Counted from the first letter of the stretch, positions 22,906 to 35,852 are shown. The stretch is DNA of 64,000 nucleotides from Rhodeus uyekii (GCA_037043235.1 JAWRVZ010000028.1:1917001-1981000), one strand, 5' to 3'. A program made the numbers and translations. The notes: generated by a model not told the origin, from the letters alone.

Positions 22906-24775
22906 CAAGTTAAATAATCCCACCCCAAGTCTTATTCATATTTGCTCCCTAGATATAGCACGGATTTTTTTTCTCCTGCAGAAACTGTAAGTGTGACAGT
23001 ATACCATGAGAGAGAGAGAGAGCGAGAGAGCGTTCCTGTATGTTCAGGGGTTACTTAAACATTCAGCTCCAAGAAAAAGGGAGTTAGTGGGGGAGGATTT
23101 TCTCTCCGGTGCAGGACATCGGTCAGTCATGGCGCCAGACTACAGTCATGTTTCATGGGCAGAAGAATCTCTCTCCACTACCTCCCACACTAACACCACC
23201 CACAGACAGACACACACACACTCATAAAAGAAATCCTCAGATCGTTCAGCTTATGTATAAATGTAGCAGGGTCACCATAAGGGATGAGTTTGTCACTCTT
23301 TGGCTGCAGCTTTTCCTGGCGTCAGCTAAAACAAACCCAGCCAAATCTACCCTTTGCATTCGCTTCTGCTGGAAAATCCCAAGTTTCCGGCCCGTCCACT
23401 GGTCGCCTGCCGCTCTGTTTCTTTTTTCTCCTTCTTTGTGTTCCTCCTCCTCCCTTCCACCTCGTCTGTGCCAGATATGCTCAGATCCACAGTGCCGCTT
23501 GTTGCATTGTTTAGGTTGCCTGCGATTCAGAGCAGGACATGTCAACACCGTGGCCTTCAGAGACCGCAGTCGAGCGCAGCTGGCTGACAGAGATAGAGCG
23601 AAAGAAACAGCGAAAGAGAATGGGTGGGGAAACAAAAAGAAATATTTGAATAAAGAACAAGGTTCATACCAATTGTTCTACGTGCAAGGACATTTTGTTT
23701 AGCTGTGTAATCTCTAGCTTTGACTCCAGAGTTGCGAATCGATCTGCACAATCGCCACAATTGTTTGACTCCCTATTGTCATTCAGAATGCTTCTTCACA
23801 ATAAACCTTGAAAAGAGCACTGCTGATCCTTTATAAAGGAGCACGCCCTCCATTTTCTGCTGAGCGTTACTTTTTCGGAGGAAGTCACAGTCATTGTCCC
23901 AGAAGATCACTGAAGTCTGTTTGGTCACCTCCGTTCATCTGCTGTTGATTAAAGTAGCTGATCTAATCTCAGCGTGACACATCTGGCACAAACAAGTCCT
24001 TGAAAAAAGCAATATTGGGTAACTTTGCTGACGCTTGTGGATCGGGATGGAGCTTCAGAAGGCTCCTTTCCTGCTGTGCTGTGAACTCGCATTGGGAGTC
24101 GTTTTAAAAGCATCTATAAATGGTAATGTAGGAGACCATGTAAGCACCTCCAGGTTAATGAGTAAATACACTTTGCTGGAAACAGTAGGGCTTTTTAAAG
24201 AGTGTTATTCATATTTATTGTGTCTTTAAACTTAATGATTATACTTGTGGACGGCACAAAAGCAGCACTGTTTTGAGCTTGTTCAACAACTGTGTTCGTT
24301 TTCTTGGGATTGGCGCATAAACACTGTGTTATGGAGCATCTGGAATGTCATGAACAAAATATATGTAGTGTATATAAGAATTAGACGTGGCTGGACAACA
24401 GGAAGAAAACATAGCTTTTCCTTTTTAGATACTGAAGTTTAGAATTGACTTTGTTTTAAAGGGGCCCACCAAAACCTGTCAGCTGAGGTTGATGGGAGTA
24501 ACAGAATAGCTCTTTAAATCAGATGGCAAGAAATGGCCGGCCCTTGAGAAGCACAATACGTGAAATACCCCCTAGACTTTCTAAATGGGACCAGATTGCA
24601 ACCACATGTTAGAAATCAAATACAGTCAGAATTGGTCATGTTTTCTCGAACAAGAGCAGTGCAGTGTTACAGTAGAATATGAATGAAAACAAACATGTTT
24701 TTAAATGAAAATACTTGAGTTTGTTAAAGTATAAAAAGAAAAAATCAATTTAAACCCTGTAGGAAAATCCATCTT

Positions 24776-24960
24776 AAGCTGGTGTCTGTGTTTTGGCACT
24801 TGGTAGCTGGTTTCTAGCTGGTCCAAGCTGGTCATTAACTGATGGAAGTTGGATATCAGTTCAAGTTCTAGTCCAAGTTGTTCTTCCAATTTAGACAAAC
24901 TAATAGCCGACTTGAACCAGCCAATGATGGCCAACCAAGGCCAGTTAGAAACCAGCCACC
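24776..24960. repeat. Foldback repeat with 'agctggt' cores
   Basis: The left half carries repeated 'agctggt' motifs (tagctggtttctagctggt) and the right half their complement (ggccagttagaaaccagcca). The layout is an imperfect palindrome typical of small non-coding foldback elements in fish. Confidence 0.5.
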
Positions 24961-25104
24961 CAAACTGAGTAAAATAGCTTTGTAAAAGTAAATCAATTCG
25001 ATTTTTGGTAACAATAGCAGACTACTTACATAAAATGCATATAATTATCAGTTGTAACTCTGTTTTACTCAACCTCATGTTTCAAATCTGTGTGTGTATA
25101 TATA

Positions 25105-25612
25105 TCTATTCTATCATGTTATATCTTTGGCAAAAGTTCTTCTAACCCTAATTGATGGAGTGTGTAGCTTTTCATTTCTTAAATATTCCAGGATGTGACA
25201 ATATCAACATGCATCAGGCTAAAATTGTAAAAGAATGATTTTCACATGGTTTGGCATAAAATGTATGCACCTCTTGATGGAAATAACCTTACAACATCTA
25301 TTTCCATCAATGTTTGCTCAAGATCTTGTTTTGACAATGCCAGCCCACCGTAAAGTCTCCTCCAGCACATCCCAAAGACTTTCAGTCAATTTAAGGTCTG
25401 GACTCAAATGTGCCAATTCATGTGTGAAAATGATTCTTCATCCTCCTTTCCAACCATTCTTTCACAGTTTGAGCCTGTTGGATCTTGACATTGTCATCCT
25501 GGAATATAGCCATGAAGTATCTACACGGTTTAAGAAGCGAAAAGCTATACACACTCCATCAATAAGGGTTAGAAGAACAGTTGCCATGCACATAACATGT
25601 AGAAACATAATA
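25105..25612. mobile_element. Inverted duplication of a Tc1-like fragment
   Basis: The left arm, about 25,105-25,255, is an imperfect reverse complement of the right arm, about 25,405-25,612. Shared blocks include 'gttcttctaaccc', 'attgatggagtgtgta', 'agcttttc' and 'ttccaggatg'. Read on the minus strand, the right arm and the adjoining sequence give broken Tc1-transposase-like peptide (QDDN..., VKEWLERR, LGDVLEETLRWAGIVK). No intact frame remains. Confidence 0.6.
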
Positions 25613-25939
25613 ATCACAGCAATAATGATCCACTCTAATGCATTTAAATCTAAACAGTGAGTTTTTTGTTTTGGCTGGGCAAGTGTATCTTCCCTTTATT
25701 CCAATGATTCCCAATCCAAGCAAACGGTGATTAAGGCTGTCATTCTGCCAAACAGCTTCATTTGTGTTCCATGGAAGAAACCCCTAGGGATTGGAAAAGC
25801 CCTGAGGGGGTAAATAGTGACAGAATTGACATTTTGAGTGAAGTGTGCCATTCAGTTTCAACTGAATGATCTTGCAGGGCAAGTTTTATACTTTATATGC
25901 GGGTTCCAGAGGTAATTATTTCATATAGTGATTGCACAG

Positions 25940-26020
25940 GTCAGAAAATCAAAAACGAAAGAGGTTCGTATACGTGTATTATCTTTACAGGAAAGCAATT
26001 CTTGCACTTCGTTTCCTTGA
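25940..26020. promoter_or_regulatory. Possible IRF/ISRE-like sites upstream of tnfsf10
   Basis: The segment GAAAATCAAAAACGAAAG (25,944-25,961) and the reverse-orientation TTCGTTTCC (about 26,009-26,017) resemble interferon-regulatory-factor half sites. They lie 100-170 bp upstream of the tnfsf10 start codon. Mammalian TNFSF10 is interferon-inducible, which makes the match suggestive; the motifs are short and could be chance. Confidence 0.3.
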
Positions 26021-26113
26021 CTGTCGAGCGCCGCCCCGCCTCTTCATATGAAGAGAGGAGGAATTCTGCCCCAGCTTTTGTCTCGAGCTGCAGGAACACG
26101 CGCGAGGGTTAGC

Positions 26114-26843
26114 ATGACAAGTTCGCACACCATGCAGTATGTCGGACTTCTGCTACTGGCCGCGATACTCCTGCAAACTATAGCGGTGGCTGTAACCTTC
26201 ATTTACTTCAGCAACGTCCTATCGACGGTAAGCGCCGTGTACCGAATGCGTTTTCTTGCAAAGTTACCTCAGAACTTGTGCAGAGTTCGTTTGGACGCCT
26301 TGTTGCGACACTGAAAGGCAGTAAATGGAAGACTTTGGAGCGAATTAGTGCTGTTTTGCAGCGTTTCTCGAGGTTTTTTTTTGCCCCGCATTCGCTTTGT
26401 TTAGTGGACAGCTGCCAACAGGTCGCTCACTGGAGCCTGAAGTGCAAGTTAAGCAACAGCGCACGACAACCAATGGCAATGCAATAATAGTAAATAAAAC
26501 AATCTCACTTTTTATGCATGCAAAAAATAACGTTTTATATATGCAGGGCGAATAGAAAGGATAAGAGAATGTCATGACATTTTTATTTATGGAATGGATA
26601 GGCGAAATAAATAGCCCAGAAAATTCAATAATTTCGAATTTTTTGTATGCAAAACATTATAAGATTTACCGTGTTTTATTCATTTTTTAAAATATTTTTA
26701 CATTCTGTGTTCCCATGATACGACTTTAAAAATTAGCTATTTTCATTTGATTATAATACAAAATGTCTTATGCAATACATGAGTGTGTGTATGTGTGTGT
26801 ATATATACATATATATGTGTGTGTCTATCTGTCTATCTATCTG

Positions 26844-26896
<53 letters not shown>

Positions 26897-28774
26897 ATCT
26901 ATATATATATTGCAATTTATGGATAAGCAGATAGAATGACTTGATTTTGCACCGTATAATTATTATTTTTTATAAAATTTAGATTTTGCCTAATTCAAAT
27001 ACAAATAATTAGCCTAGATATAATGTCATTATGTATGCAAAATATTAATTTCTATTTTATGCAAATGTAAAATGCTTAACTGGGACACAAGCAGCTTTTG
27101 CACTTGGTCAACAAGCAGAATATCTTGTTAGAATCGAGTATTAAAATATTTTGCATTCACAGATGAAAGAAACCTTCTCCAAGAGCAGCGTGTCGTGTTT
27201 GATGCGCGCCAACCTCAGGACGATAAAGAGTCAGGAATTGAACGCGGCGGAGGGAAAAGACGACCCCTGCTGGCAGGTCACGCAACAGCTGCACTTTCTG
27301 ATTGAAAAGGTATCCGCTTCAGAGGAGGCCCGTGAAGTCATAAAGCTGGTCGGAGTGTGTAGTAGACAATGAGTCTTTTATGACTTGGATAGCTTTAACT
27401 TTTTTAATTAATACAGGAATTTCCTTGATTTTTGTAAGATGAAACCCAATTTTCAGAAATGATACTGAAGAATTGCTCCATTCACAACTCTCAAGGTGAA
27501 ACAAGAAATGTTATTCATTTTTATCTTTCTTTCTTTTTTTTACCAGTCAATGTCCAGTCGTTACCAGAAAGAAATCTCATCCGCCGTCAAAGGTATTTCA
27601 AAGCACATTCATATTACGGTACGTTCATATGAAGGTGAAAGTCACAAGTGAATTAACCTTTGGGATTTTTACAGACGAAGTTTCACGTGTTCTTCCTTCA
27701 TTGGTGATCCAAGATCAAGATGATTCTCCGCGGCCTAAGATCGCAGCCCATGTGACCGGAAGCTATATACCAGAAAAAGATGTAGGAGGTATGTCTTCGT
27801 TCCAGCAAACACTTGATTTAGCTGCTGTGATTTGACTCTAGCAACTCTTTTCAGTTTCTGTATTGGTACTGAATCAGTACAACAACAACAGCAGCAGCAA
27901 CTGATTAAAGATTGTTTATCTCTGGGTCGTAGTCCAGGTTCACCTTTAAAGCACACTGAGATGTGCAGACTGACTGGATAACATCCAGATCAGATAGAAA
28001 ACAACTGTGCTGTGCAAAAATGGCACGAACAATGTTGCATCCCTGCAAATAAACATTGTTTTCATGTTAGCTTCCCAGAAAGGAAGCTCATAAAACATTT
28101 AATGTAGGTCACAGAGCTCACTCCTTTAAAAAACCAAACACTGTTTCATCATATCTCTGTGGCCATTTGCCTGAAACAAAAAGCTGGTTTGTAACTTGAG
28201 CCGAGTCTTTGAAACAAGGACCCCGTTCCCTTCGCCTGCCAAATGCCGAAACAATGCAGCTTTTCTGTCAAACCTGACCCATAATCCTTCTCTTTGGCTT
28301 GACAATGCAGGTCTACCGAACAGGAAGGTGTACGGCCAGAAGATCCAGTCGTGGGAGTCCGAAAAAGGTCTGGCTTTCCTCCAGAACGTGGAGTTAAGTG
28401 ACGGAGAACTGGTGGTGCCTCAGGCCGGCCTGTATTACATCTACTCCCAAACTTACTTCAGACACTCGCTCATCGAGGAGGACCAAAGTGACCGCGAGGA
28501 AGAAGACGGCACATCGGGAGAATCGGTCCGGGGGAAACCCATGTTGCAGTACGTTTATAAAAAAGTAAGCTCGTATCCGGTGCCCATCCTGCTAATGAAA
28601 AACGCCCGGACGACGTGCTGGTCACGTGACACTGAATACGGCCTGTATTCCATCTACCAAGCTGGGCTTTTTCAGCTTGGAGGGGGAGACCGGGTGTTTG
28701 TGACGGTCAGTAATGTTAGCACCATCGACATGGACGAGAAGTCGAGCTTCTTCGGAGCGTTTTTGGTCAGCTAG
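26114..28774 (+). CDS. tnfsf10: TRAIL-like TNF superfamily ligand
   Basis: Type II membrane cytokine that, in vertebrates, trimerises and signals apoptosis through death receptors. Five coding exons, as in human TNFSF10: 26114-26227, 27163-27309, 27547-27592, 27675-27788, 28311-28774. The frame is continuous, 294 aa (human 281). A short cytosolic tail and one transmembrane segment (about residues 9-33) precede a stalk with the TRAIL-like DDPCWQVTQQL. The TNF homology domain runs about 123-294, from KIAAHVTG through YYIYSQTYFR to the SFFGAFLVS end. Cys243 in TTCWSRDTEYGLYSIYQ aligns by position from the C-terminus with the human zinc-binding Cys230. An upstream in-frame ATG at 26,048 exists, but 26,114 gives the usual short tail. 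Fish have several TRAIL paralogues; which one this is was not settled. The neighbouring nceh1 copies support orthology with the human locus. Confidence 0.93.
26785..26910. repeat. Compound microsatellite (TG)n-(TCTA/TCTG)n-(TA)n
   Basis: A TG-rich run, about 17 TCTA/TCTG units and a short TA run follow each other in intron 1 of tnfsf10. Confidence 0.95.
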
Positions 28775-29856
28775 TGATGCGCAGCCTGAAAACACACCTC
28801 ACGGTTTGTTTTGAACTTCAAGATTGAGCGACAAGACTCATCTTGCTCGGTATTTCTACCTGAGTTTTTTTTTTGAACGGATGCCAAGTGCCTTAAAACA
28901 TTTGGACGCACTTGCCGAGAGGCTCCGTCGCTTGCCAAAACAGTTAACATTGATTGATGAGAGCTCGGAAAGGTGCAAATATTTGGCACTTTTTTTTACA
29001 CTCGGCCAGCGGATCTGATCATAAATCAGCTTCTTGGTGAAATGTGTTGGAGTTCAATCCGGGCACGTCTGCTTGGAGCGGCAACGGCGAAAAGCGAGGG
29101 GCTTGCCAGGTCGGTTTTGGAAGCGAGTTGTCTGGACATGGTGCGCCTGTCCGGGCTGGAAAGAGAAGGCGAAATTTTAAGCAAGACTTTTGCGCCTGCG
29201 GAAGAGCTGCAGACTTTTTCCTCTTTGGACCTGTGATTGCTTTGCCTTTTTCAAATGTTTAAAAGACAAGCTGTGGATTGGGATGTAGAAATCCAGTCGG
29301 AGAGACTTTCACAATCTTTGTGTTTTACAAATCATGCCTTGACTGTATTATTGACATTTTGTGATTGTCAGTTTCAGCACTATTAATGTGTTTGTATGTG
29401 TGAGTGAATGAGTTATTTTTTTATGACGTAATTCTTTCCTAAAGCATTAATCTTACATTAGTTAAATGTGAAAATCACTGTGATGGTAACTTGTCTTGTA
29501 CATAATGTTTTTTGTATGTACATTTACCAGCACTGAACATATACTGAGGAATGTACAGTCTTTTCACCCTTCTGCATTTTAGTTTGTTCTTTTTAGTGTT
29601 TCAGTTTTATTATTTTTGTATCATTTAAACTGAAACAGACTGTTAGTTAAACAGTAACCATGTACGTTACAGTACACTGTGTTCTTCTCTTCTGGATATT
29701 TTTTAAAATCCAGGCCACAATCTTCATATTAAATATGCACAGTATACATAATGTTGGTAAAACATTATTATTTTTATATATATTATGCAACTGTATTAAT
29801 TACATTTTGTTGCAACAGCTTGTTAATATTTTTAGATTTAATAATGTATGTGCTTG

Positions 29857-29914
<58 letters not shown>

Positions 29915-31799
29915 CATACACAAACACATGCATGTTAAAAAATATTGGTATAATACAGTACATATTGTCATTATATATAAGATGATTATTAATATATCTC
30001 AAATATTTCCTTCTAAATATTTGCCTCTATCCACTGGAGCTTTTTTATATTGCCATTTTTTATTTAGCAAACCTGTTTTACCCAGTCAAAAATCTTTTTT
30101 TGTTATTGCATCGTGAATAAAAGGTTTTATAAAAAAAGGTTTTTACTACACCCACTTACCATGAACAAAGAGGTCATGAATATGCAAATTATTGAGGTAC
30201 ACACAGCATTTTATAACAATAGCAATGCTACTTTTTTTCGGTATTCTGCCCACTTGTGGTAAATATTGGTAAATACAATTACTGGGCAGAGATCCAATGC
30301 ATTACTGCACCCCAAGGTTTGTTTGATTACACAATTAAAGAGATTCCGGTTAACTATTTAGTGTTCTTTGGAGCATGAGTGATTAACAGCTATATTTTTA
30401 ATCTTTGGTGCAATATAGATGGTTCAAAGGTACTGTAGTTAAAAGATGCCACACCACTTATATGGAGATATATTTATAACACCAGTTATATACCAATATA
30501 TGGAGTTTACCGTGGCCGGAGCAGGAATGCAAACCTTATTAGAATTATATAAAATTATGTCAGACCCTGTAAAGTGACTTTTGCACTAGTATAGTCCAAC
30601 AACACAATGCCTCCTCCAAATTATACTCGCTTTTATGTTACCTCTGGTTGACTTGGTCAGGAAAAACAACATTGCACATGTACAAGTCATTCATGTACAG
30701 CCGTATAAGTTGCGCACTCACATATGGACAACACATGTTTCATTGCAGTCTTGTAGTGATTGTAATACACTCCTGTAATTGTTTGCAGCACTCTGTGTTT
30801 AACATCACATGTCTGTGCAGCTGTGTTAAGCTTATTCCATTCGCATTCAAGTTTAGATAGATATAGTCACACTATTAAATACATTTATCATTCAAATCGC
30901 CTTTCTAAACTTGTCAGAATGATTTATAAAATCACCTTCAGCAAGAAAAAGAAAAAAAAAAGAAGCTATGCAGCTACTATGAAAAAGCAATTTTTGGAAT
31001 GAAAAACAAGAGTCGTGTTATGATTTTTCTTTTTTTGTGGAAATATGTTACATTTATATTACAGGTATTTAAATGCCCCAAGGGAAAAAATAACAGTTTG
31101 AAACAGCAAAAAACTAGCACAATCAGGACAACAACATAATTTAGACAGAAAAACCGTACATACTGCATCTGTGTGACTTGCATCTGTAGAAATGGTATCC
31201 AGCCGATGCCCTGGGTGGACCGTAATCTATGTTAAGTGATACCCAATAAATACTGCAAATGTTGTTAATGTAACTTACAAAATATATCATAAAATGTACT
31301 TTTTAAATTGTATTCCTTAAGTCTGTGTACAAAAACTGTTTATAAATACAACCAGTCTCTACTGATGCTGTAGGGTACCATTCATTTAACAGGTCTCATC
31401 CCCTAACCTACAAACTGAAAATCTTCCACATATGCACATAACGTGACCCACAACAACGAGGTCAGGTATATCTTGCCAAAGATCATGCCTTATAGATCAC
31501 TTGTACTGAAATGGAAAGAAAAACCTTTACGAAAAGAAAGAAACTTTCGACTTCCATTATCCAGTCTCCGCTCCTCCTAAAGGTGTGCAAGAAAACCAAA
31601 AAAAGAAGAGGAGTACAAATGATTTAAAGGCACAAGCTTCAGCAATAACTAGTTTAACTGATAATGTGAACTGGAACAGAATCACAGTAGCTGCCTTTTC
31701 GCTGACTCTGCTGGCATCAGCCCCTCGGTACAGTGCCGCCACACTGAAAGCAAGCCGGTTTGTAATACAGGGCGATGTTAAAGGAGAATCATCTGGTGA
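28775..31799. other. 3' UTRs of convergent tnfsf10 and msl2
   Basis: The two genes point at each other, so this 3-kb stretch should hold both 3' UTRs. A poly(A) signal AATAAA at 30,116-30,121 would give tnfsf10 a 3' UTR of about 1.35 kb. A (TA)n run sits at 29,867-29,912. No additional coding exon was seen. The minus-strand end of msl2 could not be fixed. Confidence 0.5.
29867..29912. repeat. (TA)n microsatellite
   Basis: TA dinucleotide run flanked by TG and CA dinucleotides, probably within the tnfsf10 3' UTR. Open frames across it are artefacts of the repeat. Confidence 0.93.
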
Positions 31800-34537
31800 T
31801 CAGTCAAACCTCATGTCCAATGGTTCATCAAATCCTTTGTCTTCGTGGGGACCCGTAGCCAAGAAGGACGTCACAGGTGAGCCAGCTGCCGTGGAGACAT
31901 TAAGCATCCCACCAGTGCTGCTACCAGTGGCGTTCCGCACTGCGATGCTGGTGACGTTGATACCTAGAGTGAGTCTTGTCTGCTCGAGTGCCTTCTCTGG
32001 CACCGCGAAGGCCTCCAGCTTCTTTTCGCCATTGGCCATGTAGGAGTTCTGGCAGCCCCTGCATATGCAGTCCAGACAGGCTTTGCGGTTGGAGTAACAG
32101 GGGCATCGTTGTCCACGGCACGTAAGAACACTTGGGTTTTGAGTTGCTCTGCCGCACTTGCAGCCCTTTTTCTCTTGCGCTTTTTTGTACACCACTTTCG
32201 TGGGACTGCCGGGAATGAGGGCGTTGGTCAGAATCCGTTCTTTCGTTTTCTCTTTCGACTTCGGAGTGCCCTGTTTGGACTTAGTGTACGCCTTTTTGGG
32301 TCCATGGTGGTCAAGGGTCTTTTTGACAGTTTTAGCAGGCACCAGTAATGTCTTGCCCACCTTAGGAAGACCGCCACCGTTGGGGACCGCCGCCATGTGT
32401 GGGATAGTCAGAGCAGGAGATTTAGGTTCGCACTTGACCGGAACAGGGGTGTAAGCACCCAACGTGGGGCCACGGATGAAGGTGGAAATGGGTAGGGGTT
32501 GAATCTTCTCGCTGTCGCTTTCCGACCGCGAGCGCTTCCGGTTGGACCGTGGCATTCTTGGGGTCACGGCAGAACAGGATATTCCCAAATGCTGTGGATT
32601 CTTCTGGGACATCGGGTGTTGGGGCACGAGAACTTCCTGCGAGTCACGTGGGAGCGAGGAGAGTTGTCGGGCAGAGTCAACCGTGGCAAAAGGTCCATTT
32701 AAGTTCCCCGAAGATTCAAGAGTCGACTGCAAGATAGCAGGACACTCGTCCTGGGTGACGTGGTCTGGTTCTAGAGTCCTGAGCACTTCCTCTACACTCA
32801 AGAGGAGAGTCCCGCCATCATGTTTAATATCCTCGCCAAAGCCACAGATGTCCATAGTGCTGGTACAGAGCTCCTCGCCAGCAGCTGCCACTGCCTCGCA
32901 CACTGGGATCTCATTTGTGAAACTCTCTTGTTTCACTCCATCATCCCCACTATCCACCGAATCAGGAACACTGGCCTCCAGTGAAGGTAAACTGGCGGTC
33001 AATTCCTCCACGTTGGTCAAGCCATTGCAGTCCTGGAGACCATTCACCCCTAGAGGACTATGGTCTTGCTCCTTGATCTCAGTCAAAGGGGACTGGCCCT
33101 CATCAGGGAGCGTTTCTGAGGTTGAGGGTGTAGGGGACTGGTTTGTCAAGCTCAGGGAGAGTGACTCCTCCCCCTGCCTGTTGTCCAATGACAGGCCCTC
33201 ATTCAACAGAGCCAGGATGTCAGGTGACCCTCCCACAGTACTTGAAATGTGCTGGGCGAGAGGAGAATCTGCAATGTACTCGCAAAGCTTTCTGTAGCAA
33301 TCCACCAAGATGCACAGCTGCTTATTCTCTTCAAACTGCTCATAGTCTTTACACCAGCTGCACGACGGTTTCATCATCATCTTTTTGCCTTTACATGATT
33401 TACAGACATAGTGCTGGCACGATGAATTGGTAGGAGCGATTGGATTTTGTAGCAAATTGCCTAAATAAAGAAAGAAAATATGTTTTTAGACCATGAAACA
33501 ACATAACACTTATTTTAATAACACTCAAACCAGTATGTATTAATAAATACAATAAATACATCCAAGCAGCCTATTTGCACCTTTAAAAAAAAAATCATTC
33601 TGAACTGTAGTTTTGTAGATCACGAGCAACATAATACAAGCACTATATTCTATCTCAATAGATATGGTTCTGAAACATTAAAGAAAAGCCCCACACGTGT
33701 CTTGATGTTTAAGGGTCATGTGATGATGCATTATGGGGTTTCATATTACATGCTCAGCATATGGTTAATCAGCATAAGGGATCTCAAAGGCAAATACAAA
33801 TGCATTGTTTTATAAACACAAGCACTTCATGCAAACATGCCTTACTTAATAGAAATATTAATCAATCGCTTTTTTCAAAAAAACTGAAATGCATGGATTA
33901 TCAAACGCTAAAAAAATATATAAAAAAGCAATTAATTGCCAAATCATTCTAAATAAAACAGGGTTCCCGCAGCTTTTGATCAATGGCTTTTTGACTACAA
34001 TTTATTATTTGCACTCACAAAGTGCATGTGGCTAAGTATAAAAAAAATAATAATATAAATGTAAATAATGTGCATGCCAGGAAATATCACACAAATAAAT
34101 GCACACACACATGTTAAGATTTATAATATTTAAACCCAGTGAAGGAGGAATCTAAAATGTTGGAAAATCTGAATGGCCTTTAACTGATGAAGAGGCAAGG
34201 AATTACTATTCAACCCCCACGTATCTCTAAACCAGTGCTGTGTGTCTGAATGCTCAGGCTCCAGTTGTCATTGTAGGTCAGGAATCTGTGGACTCAATGG
34301 GGGTGTGTCACGGTCGGTGGGGCTTCCAGAGCAGCTATAAAGCGCAAGTGATCATGCAAACATGCAGTGATGAAGCAGATTAAACGGGCTCTCACCACAC
34401 ACAAGGCAGGCGAGAGACTGTCTGAAAAAAGGCAAGAGCTTATAGATTTCCGCCAAAGCCTGGGGGTCCCGGGGATCGCACTGCAGCACCGACCGACAAG
34501 CTGACACGTAGAGAGTGGTCGCATTCACCGGGTTCAT
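31800..34537 (-). CDS. msl2: Male-specific lethal 2 homologue (RING E3 ligase)
   Basis: Subunit of the MSL histone H4K16 acetyltransferase complex; in mammals its RING ubiquitylates histone H2B. Two coding exons: 34396-34537 (starting MNPVNATTLY) and 31800-33460. The junction completes CVCG|NLLQNPIAPT, so the RING finger spans the intron; 600 aa in total (human 577). The RING continues CQHYVCKSCKGKK...CSWCKDYEQF. A divergent acidic/Ser-rich middle follows, then a basic KRSRSESDSEKIQPLPIS patch. The cysteine-rich CXC domain (GCKCGRATQNPS...CPCYSNRKACLDCICRGC) is nearly identical to mammals. It ends ...EPLDMRFD, one residue short of the human terminal Cys. The promoter lies upstream toward 35.6 kb. 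Long open frames on the opposite strand are shadows. Confidence 0.96.
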
Positions 34538-35640
34538 CTCAGCAGTGTCGTGCTAGACAGATCCAGTTCGGGGAGGAAAAAAAAAGAAAAGGAGCGACAG
34601 TACAAGGCTTCAGTCCCGCCAGCAGCCCACGTATCATCAATGTCGATGAACCTGCGCGTGCAATTCCGTCGAGTGTGAAATGCAAGGAAGATTTCAGCAG
34701 ATGTGCTTGTCTTTACATCGCATGCATTACAACCACTCCATCTTAACGTTTGCCCCTCTTCCACGGCACGAAATACGGCCAAATCCTCATCGTCATCGGA
34801 TAAAAGCACATCCACGTTGATCCGACTGAAAACACATTCAGCGATGCATTTGCACGATTTTTTGCATCATTTTTTTTTTAATTCAACAACAACACGCTGG
34901 TGGCGCTCTTCGCCCTGCCGGGCCTCCAATTACGAGCAGATTCAAACAGATCCCCTCCTTGTCTTATCCCGGATGAATACAGTCCTTATTCCATACGTTT
35001 ATTTATTATTCTCGTCGTGGACATGCGTGATTAGCATCAGACCGTAGTAGCAACACAGCAGCGCCGTCACTCTTGTTATTGTCCGCCGCTCTTCATGGCG
35101 CTGCCGCTGCAAAAACAGAAAACAGGCCGCTTTTTTGGGCACCCAGTCTTTCAGTGCGTTAGGGTGCCAGATATTCACCGTGCTTGCGTGCGAAGTAATT
35201 TCAGGTCGGGTGTAACAAAGCGCCGTGGGTTAACAGCTCGTTTGATGTCAGTGTGAGTTGCGCCTCAGGAACAAAAACAGGCCGCTTCGCTTCTTTTTAG
35301 GATTTATCCTGCCGTTTTCCTTTCGTTTGAGTGCGCCGTAAGTGTTAAGCGTGATAAATATGCGAATTTAATATCCACGCCGTATGCACAAATCATTCTT
35401 TGTTGAAAAACGTACAGATATATATTCAGTAGCGATATTGAAATGTATGTGTATTTGAAAAGGCTTCTCTCCTCCCTTCCTCTCCGCATTAGAACAAGGA
35501 GGGGGCGCTGCTGTACACATCTCGCGAGACCAAAGCAAGAATGGCTATGGGAAAGGGACGCTTCCGTGATAATCTCGCGATACTTTTCCCGGCTTGTGAG
35601 GCTGTCGTGTTTAACTCGCGAGAAGAGAACCCAAGCTAGT
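34538..35640 (-). promoter_or_regulatory. msl2 5' UTR and CpG-type promoter with TCTCGCGAGA motifs
   Basis: GC- and CpG-richer than its surroundings. Three copies of the CTCGCGA-type palindrome occur: TCTCGCGAGA at 35,520-35,529, TCTCGCGATA at 35,573-35,582 and ACTCGCGAGA at 35,614-35,623. TCTCGCGAGA is a known core element of housekeeping, TATA-less and often bidirectional promoters. The transcription start cannot be fixed from sequence. A partner transcript to the right is possible but no exon was recognised. Confidence 0.6.
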
Positions 35641-35852
35641 GTGGGCGACTGGTTCCCTTGGTTACATAAACGTTATGATGTGATGTGGGGCGTGGCTCCT
35701 CAAGAGTAAAGATGTCCGATGGCTGAGAAGCTGAAGAAACACAATAAACATAACAAATAATCAGTTATCCAGACAGTATTAAGATAGCAGTCAAATTACC
35801 TGATATATGTGTATCTATATCTATAGAAACACGCATAACAGTGATTTGACTT

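Larger units (their letters stand above)
21273..25100. other. Gene-free region between nceh1 copies and tnfsf10
   Basis: No coding exon was recognised. Contents: a possible hAT-like non-autonomous repeat around 21,660-21,900 ('ttttgaaaacaggtttcaaagtgaa'-type), a degenerate 'gttgctat' tandem repeat at 22,800-22,900, a short (ga)n run near 23,010, and an inverted 'ctggtttctagctggt'-type repeat at 24,776-24,960. The 197-aa frame at 23,109-23,702 overlaps frames on the other strand and has no domain signature. Confidence 0.45.

Noticed and set aside
23109..23702. 197-codon open frame with overlapping minus-strand frames
   Set aside because: Low-complexity CT/GA-rich sequence, no splice context and no family motif; several frames are open at once.
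25235..25660. 141-codon plus-strand frame
   Set aside because: It runs across the inverted Tc1-like fragments on the wrong strand relative to the transposase relic.
29660..30116. Open frames with long Tyr-Ile runs
   Set aside because: Translation of the (TA)n microsatellite in the tnfsf10 3' UTR.
32542..33297. 251-codon plus-strand open frame opposite msl2
   Set aside because: It lies entirely antisense to the clearly coding second exon of msl2, has no recognisable domain, and its openness is explained by msl2 codon usage.
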